Below are positions 35,404 through 47,491 of a stretch of DNA of 64,000 nucleotides, in pieces. The notes beneath the pieces are model-generated. The model searched no databases, had not been told where the DNA came from, and saw only the letters and a list, made by a program, of their open reading frames with translations. This DNA is from Jackrogersella multiformis (taxonomy: Eukaryota > Ascomycota > Sordariomycetes > Xylariales > Hypoxylaceae): assembly GCA_902806575.1 (NCBI GenBank), contig CADCXD010000001.1, forward strand, positions 3,410,001 to 3,474,000, read 5' to 3'. The number at the start of each line of letters is the position of its first letter. Positions within the stretch are counted from its first letter, which is position 1. Position numbers and translations under genes: made by a program.

Positions 35404-36996
35404 TTTGAGGGATGAGTGTGCTACCGGGGTAACGTAAGAGACCGCGCTCGTGGGCTTGGGATGATTAAGACACGAAAGATGTTTACTTATTTATACCACG
35501 TCTTAATTTGAACGTCTATCTAGTATCTACTTAGCTTATATAGTTTAGCACTCACGCTTCTAGGCCTCGAGATGACGTAGGGTCGTTCGATAGTGTAAAC
35601 CCATTGTGGAGCTTCGAACGTTGATGCTTAGGAAGCTTCCACCATCAACTTCCGCTCTGGGTATGTATCTAGACTAGCCTACCAGCGTACTTTCCCTCCT
35701 CTCCAGTCACGTCGTCGGGTCCTACCTTGGGACATATCATCCATGGTGGAAGTGGATATGATACTTTAGAAGCTCATTATAACATGGCAGTCTCGAACTA
35801 CCTAGGTACAATATAACGGGTGAAGAAAAACAATATTAAAAAAAAACATAGTTGTTCTTAATCTCTTCCTATTGTACATAGGTAGCAATCTGAATGCCAC
35901 CGATGAAGATATCAATATTTTGTTGTACAGATCGGCCGTTATCCTGACATGATTATTGCGTACTACGACTACGCATAAGGTTATTATTGATATACCAATA
36001 TCACCGTATCCGATATTGGGGTCTAGCGCGTGAGTCATCTACCTTACTATGTAGGTACACACACTTGGTACCCACCTATCAAGTGTTACCCGCCACGTTT
36101 GCTGACTAACCCGACGCGTTCCAACCATACCCGGTAGGATCGTAACAGCCGAATAGAATCAGCCACCGCTTTGTCGTTGGTCAATAGCCAAAACTTACTC
36201 TTCTTCCTCTTTACACACCTACACTTACACCTACACCTACAAAAATAAACATACCAGTGGATTTCCTCGATTACCTTGGGACATCGCGCCCTCAGGAGCT
36301 ATCTACTATCATCTTTCCAGTTCGTCTATCCTATTTTTTCTGACCACTTCCTTATTGTCAATGGCCTTTCTAGCACCTGTTATTCCCCTTTTTCCTCACG
36401 ATCCTCACGATCGCTCCCCTCCAGATGTCCCGATTGATCCCGATTGATCTCTCATGTCCCTATTTATCAACCCTCAACTTCAACTTTTCATCTTTCAACT
36501 TTCAACTTTTCACATTCAATAGTACTATCACAAAGCCGTGACAAACTTTTATATCTTCCTTGCTGCCACTTTCGGTTTGCTTATTGCAGAGCTCACGCTC
36601 TTACCCATGCTCAGCTTCTCAATTTGGCTTGCCGATAATAACACGATCCCTTAATCCTCTTGCTAGCTAGACTATACCTATACCTATACCTATACCTTAC
36701 CTGTGCCATACATTCTACTTCTATTCTTCTCATTGCCTTTCCCAAACATTTTTCAAGATGGTTTATCTAACAGCAATCGCCTTGTCAAACAATAGGCAAC
36801 GGATTTTCTACGCAAGCAATCGCTGAACGTAAATATCGTGCGTCACCTACCGCGACCCGCTGATCCCTACTTATACGTCCCTAACCATCGCTTTTGTCTC
36901 AGGAACATCATATCCCTCGGAAAGAATAACTTCGCGACGTTGAACGCCGACCGACGACTACCTCTGATGCGCTCTACGCCATACTAAAAAGGCAAA
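35404..36996. promoter_or_regulatory. Divergent intergenic region of TspO and ARS2, pyrimidine-rich
   Basis: About 1.6 kb. From 36190 to 36960 the plus strand is strongly C/T-rich, as is common for fungal core promoters and 5' leaders, and includes ACACCTAC-type repeats (36216-36240) and a CTATAC array (36672-36695). It most likely holds a long ARS2 5' UTR. No gene was recognised. Confidence 0.55.
36672..36695 (+). repeat. CTATAC hexanucleotide tandem repeat
   Basis: Four perfect copies of CTATAC in the probable ARS2 leader. Confidence 0.9.
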
Positions 36997-39858
36997 ATGG
37001 ACTCGTACTCGTACCGCGATGCCACCGGGCGCTCTCCTCCTGACCGCGGCTGGAGCAATCGTGACGACCGAGTCAAAGATGAGCCCCGTGACAGTTTTTA
37101 TCGTGGTCGCTCACCTGGTGCGTTTCCTATTATCTGTTTCGATGCTGCCTGCTTCATATGCTAGATTACGTGTTACATAGTCCCTGCCGGGTTGCTCGTC
37201 TCTCATTCCATGTTTGCTACTTATGTGTGGCGGTTCTATTTGACTTAGGCTGCTCGGCTTAGAGATGTGAACTAACTATAATAGGCCATGAACGAAGCCG
37301 ACGCAACCGATCGCGCTCACCCCCACCCGTCGATAGATACGAGCCTAGGGGCCGTGGAAGGGATGAGTATGCTGGGACCCGTGACCGAGATGATCGACGT
37401 CGCATCAATTCGCCTCCGGCGAACATTGATCGTTACGTCCCCGGTCAAAGTGGCCCCCAGCCGGCTCAGCAGCCAACTGTGAACCCATTGACAGATCCGG
37501 TCAAACTACCTTTCCAGGTTGGATTCTCCTACTTTGGCGAGTGGTGGAGGACAAATGAGAAGATCAAGGAGGAGAAGGATCGCGTGCGCACTGGCCGAAG
37601 GCGTGAACCTGAGCGACCCCGTGGTAGGGAGACTCAAGAAGATCGTGACAAAGAAAAGGCGAAGATTCAGGCTGCTTATGATTCGTACAAGGAGGAACTT
37701 CAGGCTAAGATGGCGAGAACTTTTGTTGCTGAACATAAAAAGGAGCAATGGTTTCGAGAGCGATATGTCCCTGAAGTCCGAGATGGTCTGCGCAGGCAGA
37801 TCAACGAATTCCGCCGCAGTGCGTACAGTCAGTGGGAACAAGACATGGAATCTAGCACCTTTGACGACTTTTCCCTCGAAGGAATCCCAAAGAGCGAGAG
37901 CAATGGGCTTGGGGGAATTGTCGAAAAGGAAGAAGGGGAGGCAACAGCTGCAAATGAAGTTCTTGGTGTGGGCGATTTAGTTCCTGCAAACGGTAGTGAT
38001 CTCCGAGACGAAAACTTGTACCAGCCTACCCTTCTGATCAAAACAATCGCGCCCCACGTCAGCCGCCAAAATTTGGAGACTTTCTGCAAAGAGCACTTGG
38101 GCGAGGAAGAAGGTGGCTTCAAGTGGCTGTCCCTTAGCGACCCTAATCCTAGTAAGAGATACCACCGCATGGGATGGGTTATGCTACATCCTTCATCCGA
38201 CACTGCAGTTCCTATTGAACGTGCAGACCCCAAAGACGAAGATGATATGGAGGATACCAAGGTCGAATCAGCCGTAGCGACTTCTACCGCCGACAAGGCG
38301 CTTGAAGCCATTAATGGAAAGACGGTGAAAGATGAACTTCGAGGCGACTTTGTATGCCATGTCGGCGTGCATAACCCTCCTAGCAACCCTCGTAAGAAGG
38401 CGCTGTGGGATCTTTTCTCTGCTCCCGAGAGAATCGAGAAAGATCTTAATCTTGCCCAGCGGCTTGTTAATAAGTTTGAGGAGGATTTCGGCTCGGATTT
38501 TAATGCCACTCTTAAAATTGAAGAGAGAGTAGAAACTCTAAGAAGTGCTGGAAGTCTCCAGTCGGCGATACCTGCCGCGACGCCTACGACGAAGAAGTCC
38601 AAGAAGGAACGCAACCTCGACTTTGATGACGCGATGGACGAAGGCGAAGAAGGCGAAATGGGCGAATCCGACGAGGAGGGGGCAGTTGATGATGAGGTTG
38701 ACGACGAGGACTTACTAGTAAAGAAAAAGCAGCTCGATCTTATGATCGAGTATCTTCGCCGAGTCTTCAACTTCTGTTTCTTCTGCGTTTTCGAGAGCGA
38801 CTCCATCCACGAGTTAACTCGAAAATGCCCCGGTGGTCACCTGCGCCGGCCTCGTAGCACACTATCGTCTGCGGCCAAGAACGTCGCTCGCGCCAGTGCT
38901 AGCGGGGATCCATTCCCTTCTAAGAAGCCAAAGGAGTCAAAGGATGAGGAGGAAGGGGAAGCACCTGAACCGGATCGCAAATTCCGCAACGCTTCCAAGT
39001 CCGAACAGCAACTTGAACGAGCGTACAAGTGGGTCAAAACCTTTGAGGATAAGATAATGCAAATCCTCGAGCCTGACTCGGTCGACGTTCGGAAGCTCGG
39101 TGGTAAGCCCACCGAAGATGCGCTCAACGACGAATTATCCAAGTTTGTGAAGCAGGAAGACGAACACAAGTGGAGATGCAAGGTTCCTGATTGCACAAAA
39201 CTCTTCAAGGAAGATCACTTCTGGAAGAAGCACGTTGAAAAACGCCATGCTGACTGGCTAGATGGCATGAAACAAGAGGTAAGGATTTCATCTAACGATG
39301 AGTGAACTTGACTAACCATGAATCTAGTTTGACCTTATCAACGCGTACGTTCTTGACCCCGCACATATCGCGCCGTCAAGAACAGACGCCAACAGCAACG
39401 GCCATTTCCCGCCTTCTAATGGCCAAACACAGCAGGGAACGCCCCGCGGTTTCAACCTCCAGAATTTCGCCATGAACAATATGGTCCCACCGTTCCCAGG
39501 ATTCCCCGGCATCCCACCTATGCCTACGCTCTTCTCCGGTAACCACGGCGTGCAAGCAGCCGGATGGCAAGCTGGGGGCGAGGAGCGCGGCACCGGCCCC
39601 GTCCGCCGCGGTGGTGGTGCTAACGCAGGAAGATTCCCCAACCGTTCCGGTCCCTACGACCGTCGCCAACAGCAGGGTCGCTGGAACCAGGATGGTCAGG
39701 GGGCGGGTCGCGGGCGAGGAGGTGCCGGCCGATGGGGCGACGGTGCTGCTGGTGGAGCGGCAGTCGGCCCACGCGAGGCTGTTCAAGGCCGAAGCCTGAA
39801 GAGCTATGAGGATCTTGACCACGTCGCAGGCGGTGGTGGTGGTGAGCTGAACTACTAA
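36997..39858 (+). CDS. Ars2/SERRATE-type RNA effector protein
   Basis: Ars2 binds the nuclear cap-binding complex and links capped transcripts to processing, export or decay. The CDS is join(36997..37117, 37285..39278, 39328..39858), 881 residues. The N-terminus (1-95) is Arg/Ser/Asp-rich (RSRRNRSRSPPP). A SERRATE/Ars2 N-terminal domain begins at DPVKLPFQVGFSYFGEWWRT. The centre has a long helical and acidic part and an RRM-like segment. A C2H2 finger near the end of exon 2 has Cys672, Cys677, His690 and His695 (C-x4-C-x12-H-x4-H). The C-terminus is Gly/Arg-rich (RGRGGAGRWGDGAAGG). The stretch IEYLRRVFNFCFFCVFESDS, with the cysteine-rich FCFFC, is characteristic of the family. Confidence 0.92.
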
Positions 39859-42266
39859 CATTAGCCTTTTCACCTATGATTTCATGATTTTCGTGCTGAT
39901 TGCACCGACTCCAACCGCAGAACATGAAGATTGAGATCGCTTTTCCAGAGTTGCTAGGTCAGTTAGGTCGCGATATCAGTTCTCTCGAGCTCTTCTACTG
40001 AATTACCCAACACGGTCACGAGACGGATGTTTAGGCTGTACCATATCGTTGCGTTGCGTTGCGTTTAGCTCTTTTCAAGGAGGCCGACCTCGAGACGAGC
40101 AGCTTGTATTGCTACCTAGGTGGCGCGCTACCGGACTTGAGCTTATTGCGCATGGATGAATTCCTCTTGTACAGTACATCAAAAATGGCTAGCTAATCAA
40201 ATTTGAGGGTTTTTTTTTTCAACAATTGAATCGTTTTTTAAATCTGAGATTTGTGTTCAAGGTGGGAGTAAATCATATATATGCCTACCGGGATGTATAG
40301 TGGTGATAGGGAAGCGGATGTCTACCTAGGTATCTAAACACCTATTGACTTAAACCTTATCCTTGGTAATCATTCGTAGTTTAACATTGTTCTTGTTTAC
40401 CGGTACTAATACGCAAACACATAGTTGCCTGCATAGTTGCCTAGTTGATTACGGCTCGAAGCCCGCACAACTAGTTCAACGACCCGCGTATACCCCTGTT
40501 TACCAGCCCGCCCGGCGGAGCGGAGACGGACTCTAAGCTTACATACACATATATCTACATACATACATACATGCAGATCATCCGTGTATGCATATAGACC
40601 ACGGGATGCTCAGCTACTATGGCGTTTTCATCGAGCACGGCTGAGGAAGAGAGAACGGTCCCCGAGCTATAGGGAAGGGAAGTGATAGGACAGGACGACA
40701 TGTCTAGGCAGGTATGGGACGTCACTTTCCTCCCCTCCCTCTCAGATCAGACATTCCCCCTTCGGTATAATAACCAACCTCTTTGCGCTTCCTACCCGCC
40801 ATAATATATATACCGACGTGTGGATGCCTGCCGGACGCTACATACGTGTATATCGGCGAGGATCGATCTCGGTATCCCCGGTGCCAGACAGCGAGAAGAA
40901 GAAGAGGAGGAGGAAGAAGAAGAAAGGTTTGAAGGCCCATGCAGCGGTCACGAATAGGAAAACGATACTCTTGGCGGCTGACACGCAGACTGGTGGTGGT
41001 GGTGGTGGTGTATGAAGTGCAGCGCGCGCGCGTGATAGTAGCGGTGAACAGCGGCGATAGCAACAACAACAGCCTGCCGCCGCCTAGCTCCGGCGACTTC
41101 AGCTTTCGGCCTGCCACGGGTATGTGCCGTGCATATGTTATCGTCGGCGAAGGGAGTTTCTGTTTTGGATATATCCATTTCTAGCCTACCAGGTAGCTAG
41201 GTAGCCAGGTAGCCAGGTAAGTAGTTAGGTCGGTATGCAGGTACGCACGTGCGTCGAAGGTTTATATATGTGTACCAGGTAGGTATATGCATGCAGACAG
41301 TTATCATGCGCAGGAATTAATCGCCGAGACCGTTGCGGGATTCTACCTACCTACCTACCTCGCAGCTTGTGGTAGACGGCGGTGGGGACCGATTTGTCAC
41401 ATATCCAATATATTATTATATTAGGTATATATCCCAAAGGTTGTGTAACACCCCGTACGGGCATTGCTTCTTTCATACGTATCCAATATATCGTGGTATA
41501 TATAATGATATATATATAAGAAAAATATGCATGACATATACTCCATGCGGGCTTCCCGAATAAAAAGGGGGGATGGGGGGGATGATGGATGGGTTAGGTG
41601 TCTCCGCATGTGGCCGAGACAGCTCGCTTACTACCCCCCGCCGCCCCCCATTGGAGCGATGCGATGCTACCTGGGAACTCCTGCTCCATTGGTCGCGATG
41701 CCGGAGGCCGACGTAGCACGGCGAATGCAGGACGTGAGGTTGACGACCAGAACCGCAAGGGGGGGAGCTTATACATATACTCGGTCGGCGACCCCGGATC
41801 GTGACTTGGCCGGCCTGCGTATGATCGCCCGACTATACATGTCCATATTCGTGACATTCTGACATTCTTGCGAGCAGCGCCGATCCCTTCCGGTATTTCG
41901 TGGAATCCTTGCTCGTTAGATCATGTATACTTAGCAAACATGCATTGGGATCGCCATCCCTCGCGTCGGCGTTTATCTGGCAGGTATGTGTGTAGTAGGG
42001 ACTTTCCCCTTATCCTCCTTCCAAGATTGAACTGCGAGAATCTCGGTGGACTAACCTGTTTGTCTGGTATAGGGGATTGGGGGTCATCCTTTCGTCTTCG
42101 GCCACATGCAAAGCAGGAATATGATGGCGGACCAGCGAGACGGAGCAACTGCTGTTCAAATACAAAATGGGGGTTCTGATTAGGTGTTTTTCTCTTTACG
42201 ATCGAGGAGAGATTTATCCGCCAAAATATATGCTCGACTTTCATCTATGGGCTTTCAATAGTTAGG
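39859..42266. other. Intergenic region rich in simple repeats
   Basis: About 2.4 kb without a recognised gene. It has a poly-T run (40210), GAA/GAG purine repeats (40890-40930), a TGG microsatellite (40991-41010), CGCG alternation (41020-41033), CTAC/GTAG arrays (41190-41225, 41343-41360) and TA repeats (41495-41520). Open frames here are repeat-derived or short. Confidence 0.6.
40991..41010 (+). repeat. TGG trinucleotide microsatellite
   Basis: Six full TGG units plus two bases, in intergenic DNA. Confidence 0.9.
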
Positions 42267-43340
42267 TTACTCCAGGATCATAGCGGTACCCATTCCTCCA
42301 GCAAACATAGCAGCCACTGTGACGAAGCTCGCGACGGAGAGAAGAGAGATTCCGCTGATTCCATGACCGGACGTGCAGCCACCCGCCATCCTAGACCCGA
42401 CTGCGAGGAGCACTCCGCCGAGGACCGCTCTGGTGGGCGCGATGCTAATTTCGGGTGCTACAGGGGTAGATGGCGACGCCAGAGTAACGACTAGCGCCCC
42501 AGCTACCATGCCTGCAGTAAGAACAATGGTGTTGTACGACTTCGGTCTTACTCCTCGTCCTATCGCCCACCAGAAATAGTCGCCGACCTCCTCAAAGGAG
42601 CTCGAGGTACCAAGGAGAGACCTTCGTGTCACGATGGACACTGCTTGAGCCCCGGCAATCAAGAAACCGCCTGTCACCGGTCCTACCAACCCATCAGACT
42701 TCGGAGAAGTCAGATAGGATAGTGCCGCGATGACACCTAAGAATATAGTTTCGATAGCAACGAGGACGCTCGTTTGACTTGCCCCTGTCCACTCGTCTAT
42801 GGTTAGGTGGTGTTTGCTAACATCAGCTGCCTCCTTAGTCGGCTTCGCCCGGTCACGGAGAGCTGGCCGCAGAAAACCTGACCAGATCAAACCTCCAAAT
42901 ATCGCACCGCCTAGTGTGAAGAATCCAGAACGAACGCCAGCGCCAACTTGCGCAAAGACGGTCCCTGGGCAGGAACCAGAGACGGCCAAGCCGGCGCCTA
43001 ATAGCCACCCCCCTATTATGTTTCCGTCGAGGGGCCCGAATATGTTGATGGTCGAATAGCTCCGCGGACTTAGGTTGAGATAGCCCCGTCGTTGAAGGAG
43101 GTTGATAAGAAGACTATCTTAGGGGTCAACTACTTCCTTCTTCACGACCTTAAAAAACAGCAACGCTTTACAAGATAGGGGAATACGGTCTTACGTGCTA
43201 GTGCCAGAAGCTGTCAAGAATGTGGTGACCATATTCCAGTTCCGAAAATTCATTTGGTCGACGATAACGTCCGGTTGATAAATCGCCGTTGCTGCCATGG
43301 CCGCACCGAAGGCGGCCCCGGACACAAGGGGTCCAAGCAT
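42267..43340 (-). CDS. YeeE/YedE family sulfur (thiosulfate) transporter
   Basis: The spliced CDS is complement(join(42267..43113, 43195..43340)), 330 residues with about nine membrane helices. Two repeats carry the YeeE/YedE (DUF395) signatures: SGSCPGTVFAQVG with Cys97, and SRMAGGCTSGHGISG with Cys295. In bacterial YeeE, cysteines in these pockets pass thiosulfate through the membrane. Splicing joins TASGTST to LLINLLQRRGYLNL and then to the DGNIIGGWLLGAGLA helix, giving a family-like order. The ATG at 43340 (MLGPLVSGAAFGAAMAA) starts the first helix; a further short upstream exon cannot be excluded. The family is mainly bacterial, and fungal copies are patchy, which suggests an old transfer. 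The gene lies in an accessory stretch beside a P450 relic. Confidence 0.86.
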
Positions 43341-43795
43341 ATTTCTAGATATCGATGTGATATGCCTCTGGTAGGTATTGTACGAACTGTAGGAGAGCGG
43401 GAAAATTTTGTAGAAGAATCCTCGACTGCGAGTTCGAACTTTGAAAGCTCAGTAGTTAAGTATTGTACTTTAGTCATCTTATACTTGCCAGTCGCCGACG
43501 TGAATCCGGCCAAACCCGTGACGTGATTAGAGATTTCCTATATTTGGGCCATATATCCTAGAAAGGGACCCGCAGACTAGAGAATAGATGGGTACCGAAT
43601 AGATGAAGATTTGGGAAATTGTCATGATCCATGTCTTCAGTTCGAAACCGATCTCAACGGTCGGCGACGCTAGTGTGGCAGTGTCTATACTACACGTGTA
43701 TACCGTCATTCCAATACCTGCCATACCATGCCAATTTGATATCCGGTTCTCCTCCTCACATGGTGACTGGGTAGCCATCTCCCTAGTGTAGCTGC

Positions 43796-43829
43796 CTACA
43801 CTACACTAGGTACTGTTAGTGTAGTGTAG
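43796..43829. repeat. Perfect 13-base inverted repeat (hairpin)
   Basis: CTACACTACACTA (43796-43808) and its exact complement TAGTGTAGTGTAG (43817-43829) flank an 8-base loop. It could form a cruciform or RNA hairpin; the TAGTGTA unit also occurs just before it. Confidence 0.85.
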
Positions 43830-44879
43830 TCGGTAGTCCAAGGCCCCCTTTTTGGACTGAGTACGGTACGCTATACCGCAAAGGGGAGAGCGGATGGTTG
43901 CACGCGGGGAGCTTCTATTATTACATGACTTCGAAATCGAACAATGCTATTAATTAATCCATGTTTCGAGAACGTTGTTGTGAAACGCTAGGATTCTAGC
44001 CCCGGCTGCCCGGACCCGGGACTTTCCTTAAGGCTGACGAGTAGACGGCGACTACGTGTATGTACTGAGAATATAAAGACTCGGGGATCTCGCATGAATC
44101 TGTCCGTGCTCCTCGCCGAAGCTGCAAAGCACACTAGGTACGTGGAGATCTCGTGGCAATGTTATAATGGGTCTTCGGCTTTCAAACCGAGCCATAAATT
44201 AAATGTCTCGTTTCGAAATTGTCGACAATTTGCCTCTGTCTGTCTGCTTTGTCTCCTTCGCCTGCTTCATCTGGTGACGTGACATACGATCGTATATATC
44301 TTGTCCGCATCCACAAGCCTCGATGTTATTTATCCACGTTAGAGAATGAAACTATTTCCTTCAAGCCACTCTGCAATTTAACATTTATTAGGCTATTGGT
44401 CGCAAGTATTACGCAAGTATTAAGAGTCGATGCTTAGAGCCATGGTTAATGTCTGAGTTTCGAGTTTTCGAGTTTTCGAGGGTTATTATGTTGAAATTCT
44501 CTTAACTGCATAGGGCCCTTACCTTTATAAAGCATAAATGCCAAGGTGCCACCTTCGCTCGGGATTTAAAAGTAGGGAGGGACGTAGGTACGTAGGTACC
44601 TACTAGGTTGGAGATCCTCCTATCGGTTGTTCTTCGGGCTTTAAACTTACCTACTTAGGTACTTAAGTTGCCTACCTAGTACCTGCCTGGTATCTGCACT
44701 CAACATTGAACACACTCTTCCTCTATGACGCCGCGTGTGTTTTCTGATGCTTTCGATACTTAGTATACGACCGCTATATAGCGATATGGCTCTGCCATCA
44801 ATAGGAAGTTTCGCGTACAAAAGAGAAATCCCCTTCTATTCGCTATTGGCATATATTGGGTAATATCATTGTCTTTCGT

Positions 44880-45186
44880 GGCTAAGCTTCACGGCTTGCC
44901 TGTAGGTAGGCGTAACGGATTCTCCCAGAAGTCTGGATCATCTGTATCGACTGGGCAGGATACATCAGGCGGGTTCCAGGCGGGCAGACGGTGCCAGGTT
45001 CAGCGGCTTGTTACCAACGACACCACGAGGCAGCAAGACAACTCCCACATCAGAGATGCGCATTGATTCCCGGATAGCTGAGTCGACACGATAGAACTGC
45101 TCGACGGCCTCACCAGAAGCCAACCCCTCCGAATCGCGGGCAATCACGGCTTTGCACAAGTATGGCAGCTGGATATTCTCGATCAA
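44880..45186 (-). pseudogene. Cytochrome P450 C-terminal fragment, decayed
   Basis: On the minus strand a frame from 45186 encodes a P450-like K-helix region. DSAIRESMRI carries the ExxR motif (Glu at 45067-45069, Arg at 45058-45060). It is followed by what looks like the VLPRGVV strand. Downstream, similarity jumps frame: PPGTRLMYPAQSIQM, then DPDFWENPLR in another frame, then QAVKLSHER. The heme-binding FxxGxxxC segment and the whole N-terminal two thirds are missing. The pieces are in family order, so this is a truncated and frameshifted relic rather than a working gene. The surroundings are AT-rich. Confidence 0.7.
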
Positions 45187-45702
45187 AGCTTATAAAGCAA
45201 CAAGCTCGATGGCCCCTATACTCTATAATCACTACACCAAGATTCCAACGCATATGTGATATAAATTTCGGTAGTATCATACCTAGTGGAGTATAGTAAA
45301 AAGCCCCAGTCTGCCCAGTGTTAGGCTTTTCCATCCGTGTATGTAGCGATTAAGGGGTAGACGAGAATAGATATATTCGACGAGCTGTTTTATTCGTATA
45401 TCCGAGTTGCTAATAGGCGTATTATACATTAATATGTCAATATATACAATTATCAAAGCCCTCTATACCAAACTTGGTAATACCGAGGTTCTATAATACT
45501 GCGGGGAGAAATTACCCCAGATGCGCTGTGTGACGTCGTCTAGCTGACAAATAAGGAGGCTTATAGTGGAACTTGTAGCTTTACTGTATTAAGGAGGTAT
45601 GGTTTTAAGGCTTTCTTTCACCTGTTTACTGAGGTAGATTAGGTAGATGTGAATTTAATAATATCGTGACCAACTCACACGAGTAACTAAAACTCCCCCA
45701 AG

Positions 45703-46916
45703 ATGCCGCAGGTCCTAACCATCCAGAAAGTCGACGGCAAGCCCGGCCAGGTCTACTACCCGTAAGCGAACCCCCATACCCCTTCCCCTTTCCTTTCCCT
45801 TTCCCTTTCCCTTTTCCTCTGCCCCCCCTTTCCCCCCACCGAAGCTGAAGCTGAAGCTCACGCACCTCCAGCCTCCAAGTCAACCAGGTCCCCAAGCCCA
45901 AACCGGGGCCCAATGAGCTGCTCGTGCGCGTGCACGCCGCCGCGCTCAACCACCGCGACCTGTTCATCCGCCAGCACCTGTACCCGGGGATCTCGTTCAG
46001 CAACCCGCTGCTGGCGGACGGGTTCGGCACCGTGGTCGAGGCCGGGCCCGAAGCGCCCTCCGCGCTCCTCGGCAAGCCCGTCGTCCTGACCCCGTGCCGC
46101 GGCTGGGCCGCCTCGCCCCACGGCCCCGAGGACAGCGCCCGGTTCAGCGTCATCGGCGCCGCGGCCCTGTACCCCGTCGGCACGGCGCAGGACTTCGTGG
46201 TCGTGGCCGCCGACGAGGTCGAGGCCGCGCCGCCGCACCTGTCGCCGCACGAGGCCGCGGCCCTGCCGCTCGTCGGCCTGACCGCCTGGCGCGCCCTCGT
46301 CACCAAGGCGCTGCGCGGCGACGCGGGCTCCGCCCCCGGCCGCAACATCCTCGTCACGGGGATCGGCGGCGGCGTGGCCCTCGCCGCGCTGCAGTTCGGC
46401 GTCGCCCTCGGGTGCCGCGTGTACGTGACGTCGAGCGACGCGGCCAAGCTGGCCAAGGCGGCGGCCCTCGGCGCCGCCGGCGGCGTGTCCTACAAGGACG
46501 GCGCGTGGGAGAAGCAGCTGGCGGCGCTGCTGCCGCCCGCGCGGCCGTACCTGGACGCGGTGGTGGACGGGGCGGGCGGGGATGTCGTGGCGCGCACGGC
46601 GAAGCTGCTGCGGGCCGGGGGCGTGATCTCGGTGTACGGGATGACCGCGGGCCCGCGGATGGACTGGACGATGCAGGCGGTGCTGAAGAACATCGAGCTG
46701 CGGGGCAGCACGATGGGGTCGCGCGCCGAGTTCCGGGACATGGTGGAGTTCGTGCGGGAGCGGCGGATCCGGCCGGTGGTGAGCCGCGTGGTCAAGGGGC
46801 TCGATAACGTCGAGGGTATCGACGGCCTGTTCGAGGACATGAGGGCCGGGAAGCAGTTCGGCAAGCTCGTCATAGAGATCTCCTCGCCGGAGGATGAGGG
46901 CGGTGCTAAGTTATAG
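45703..46916 (+). CDS. MDR-superfamily oxidoreductase (quinone oxidoreductase/alcohol dehydrogenase-like)
   Basis: The CDS is join(45703..45761, 45872..46916), 367 residues. A GroES-like N-terminal domain has the PKPGPNELLVRVHAAALNHRD motif and LLADGFGTVVEAG. A Rossmann NAD(P)-binding domain follows with VTGIGGGVALAALQFGVALG (about 163-182) and VYVTSSDAAKLAKAAALGA. The C-terminal GKLVIEI strand closes the fold. It resembles YogA/quinone-oxidoreductase-type MDR enzymes; the substrate is unknown. The classic catalytic-zinc Cys and His residues are not obvious. The gene is very GC-rich at third positions, in sharp contrast to the AT-rich flank with the P450 relic. The intron contains a long C/T tract (45782-45836). 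Confidence 0.88.
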
Positions 46917-47491
46917 ATGGCCTCTAGCCTGACTAATGGATATCTAGACGACTTAGTAGTGACGTTCGAGGCTATGAGTCTAGTTGTAGCATTTGAGATT
47001 AGCTAAGCATATACCGTCAAGAATCAAGCCTGTGAAACCAGAGGAATACATTATCGAACTAGTTTCCAATCACTGTTTTGTTTGTGTTATCCTCTTATCA
47101 ATCTCTGCCCGAACTGCGTATCATGGACCCCAGGATATTCATCGGGGTAGCTCATAATAATAATACACTGACGAGACATTCTCCTACTAGCATACGGCTA
47201 TCGGATTTCACAATAGGTCATACACCCTTAGCAACAAAACTTCCTCGACAGCGCCGACCTCGGCATCTAGATGGACCCCAGCTACAAGATTCTGTCCCTG
47301 ACCCTAGATGACCCCTGGCCTCCTTTGCTTCCCCTGGCCTCCAGGCTCCAATCCTATCAGACACGCGGGGTCGAAAAAGAATCCTCTCGCCAAACGCCGG
47401 TCCCCTTTCCTATCATTATTGATGTGCCGAAACCGATCATGCTAGCGCGTAACTAAGGTACCGAAAAAAACGAAGTCGATTATGAAAATTT
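46917..47491. other. 3' region between convergent MDR oxidoreductase and Psy2 genes
   Basis: This stretch of 575 bases has no supported gene; short frames at 47078-47456 match nothing. Confidence 0.5.

Larger units (their letters stand above)
43341..45702. other. Intergenic region containing a P450 relic
   Basis: Apart from the P450 relic (44880-45186) and an inverted repeat (43796-43829), no gene is supported. The part from 45190 to 45620 is AT-rich. Small frames such as 43527-43778 on the minus strand match nothing. Confidence 0.55.

Noticed and set aside
37829..38806. Antisense open frame of 325 codons over ARS2
   Set aside because: Ser-rich product without domain; the sense strand encodes a conserved Ars2 protein.
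41868..42244. Frames of about 103-107 codons on both strands beside the YeeE/YedE gene
   Set aside because: No family resemblance, no signal or splice support.
45626..46807. Long overlapping frames on both strands over the MDR gene
   Set aside because: They are Arg/Ala/Gly-rich shadows of a GC-rich coding region; only the plus frame of the MDR protein has domain motifs.
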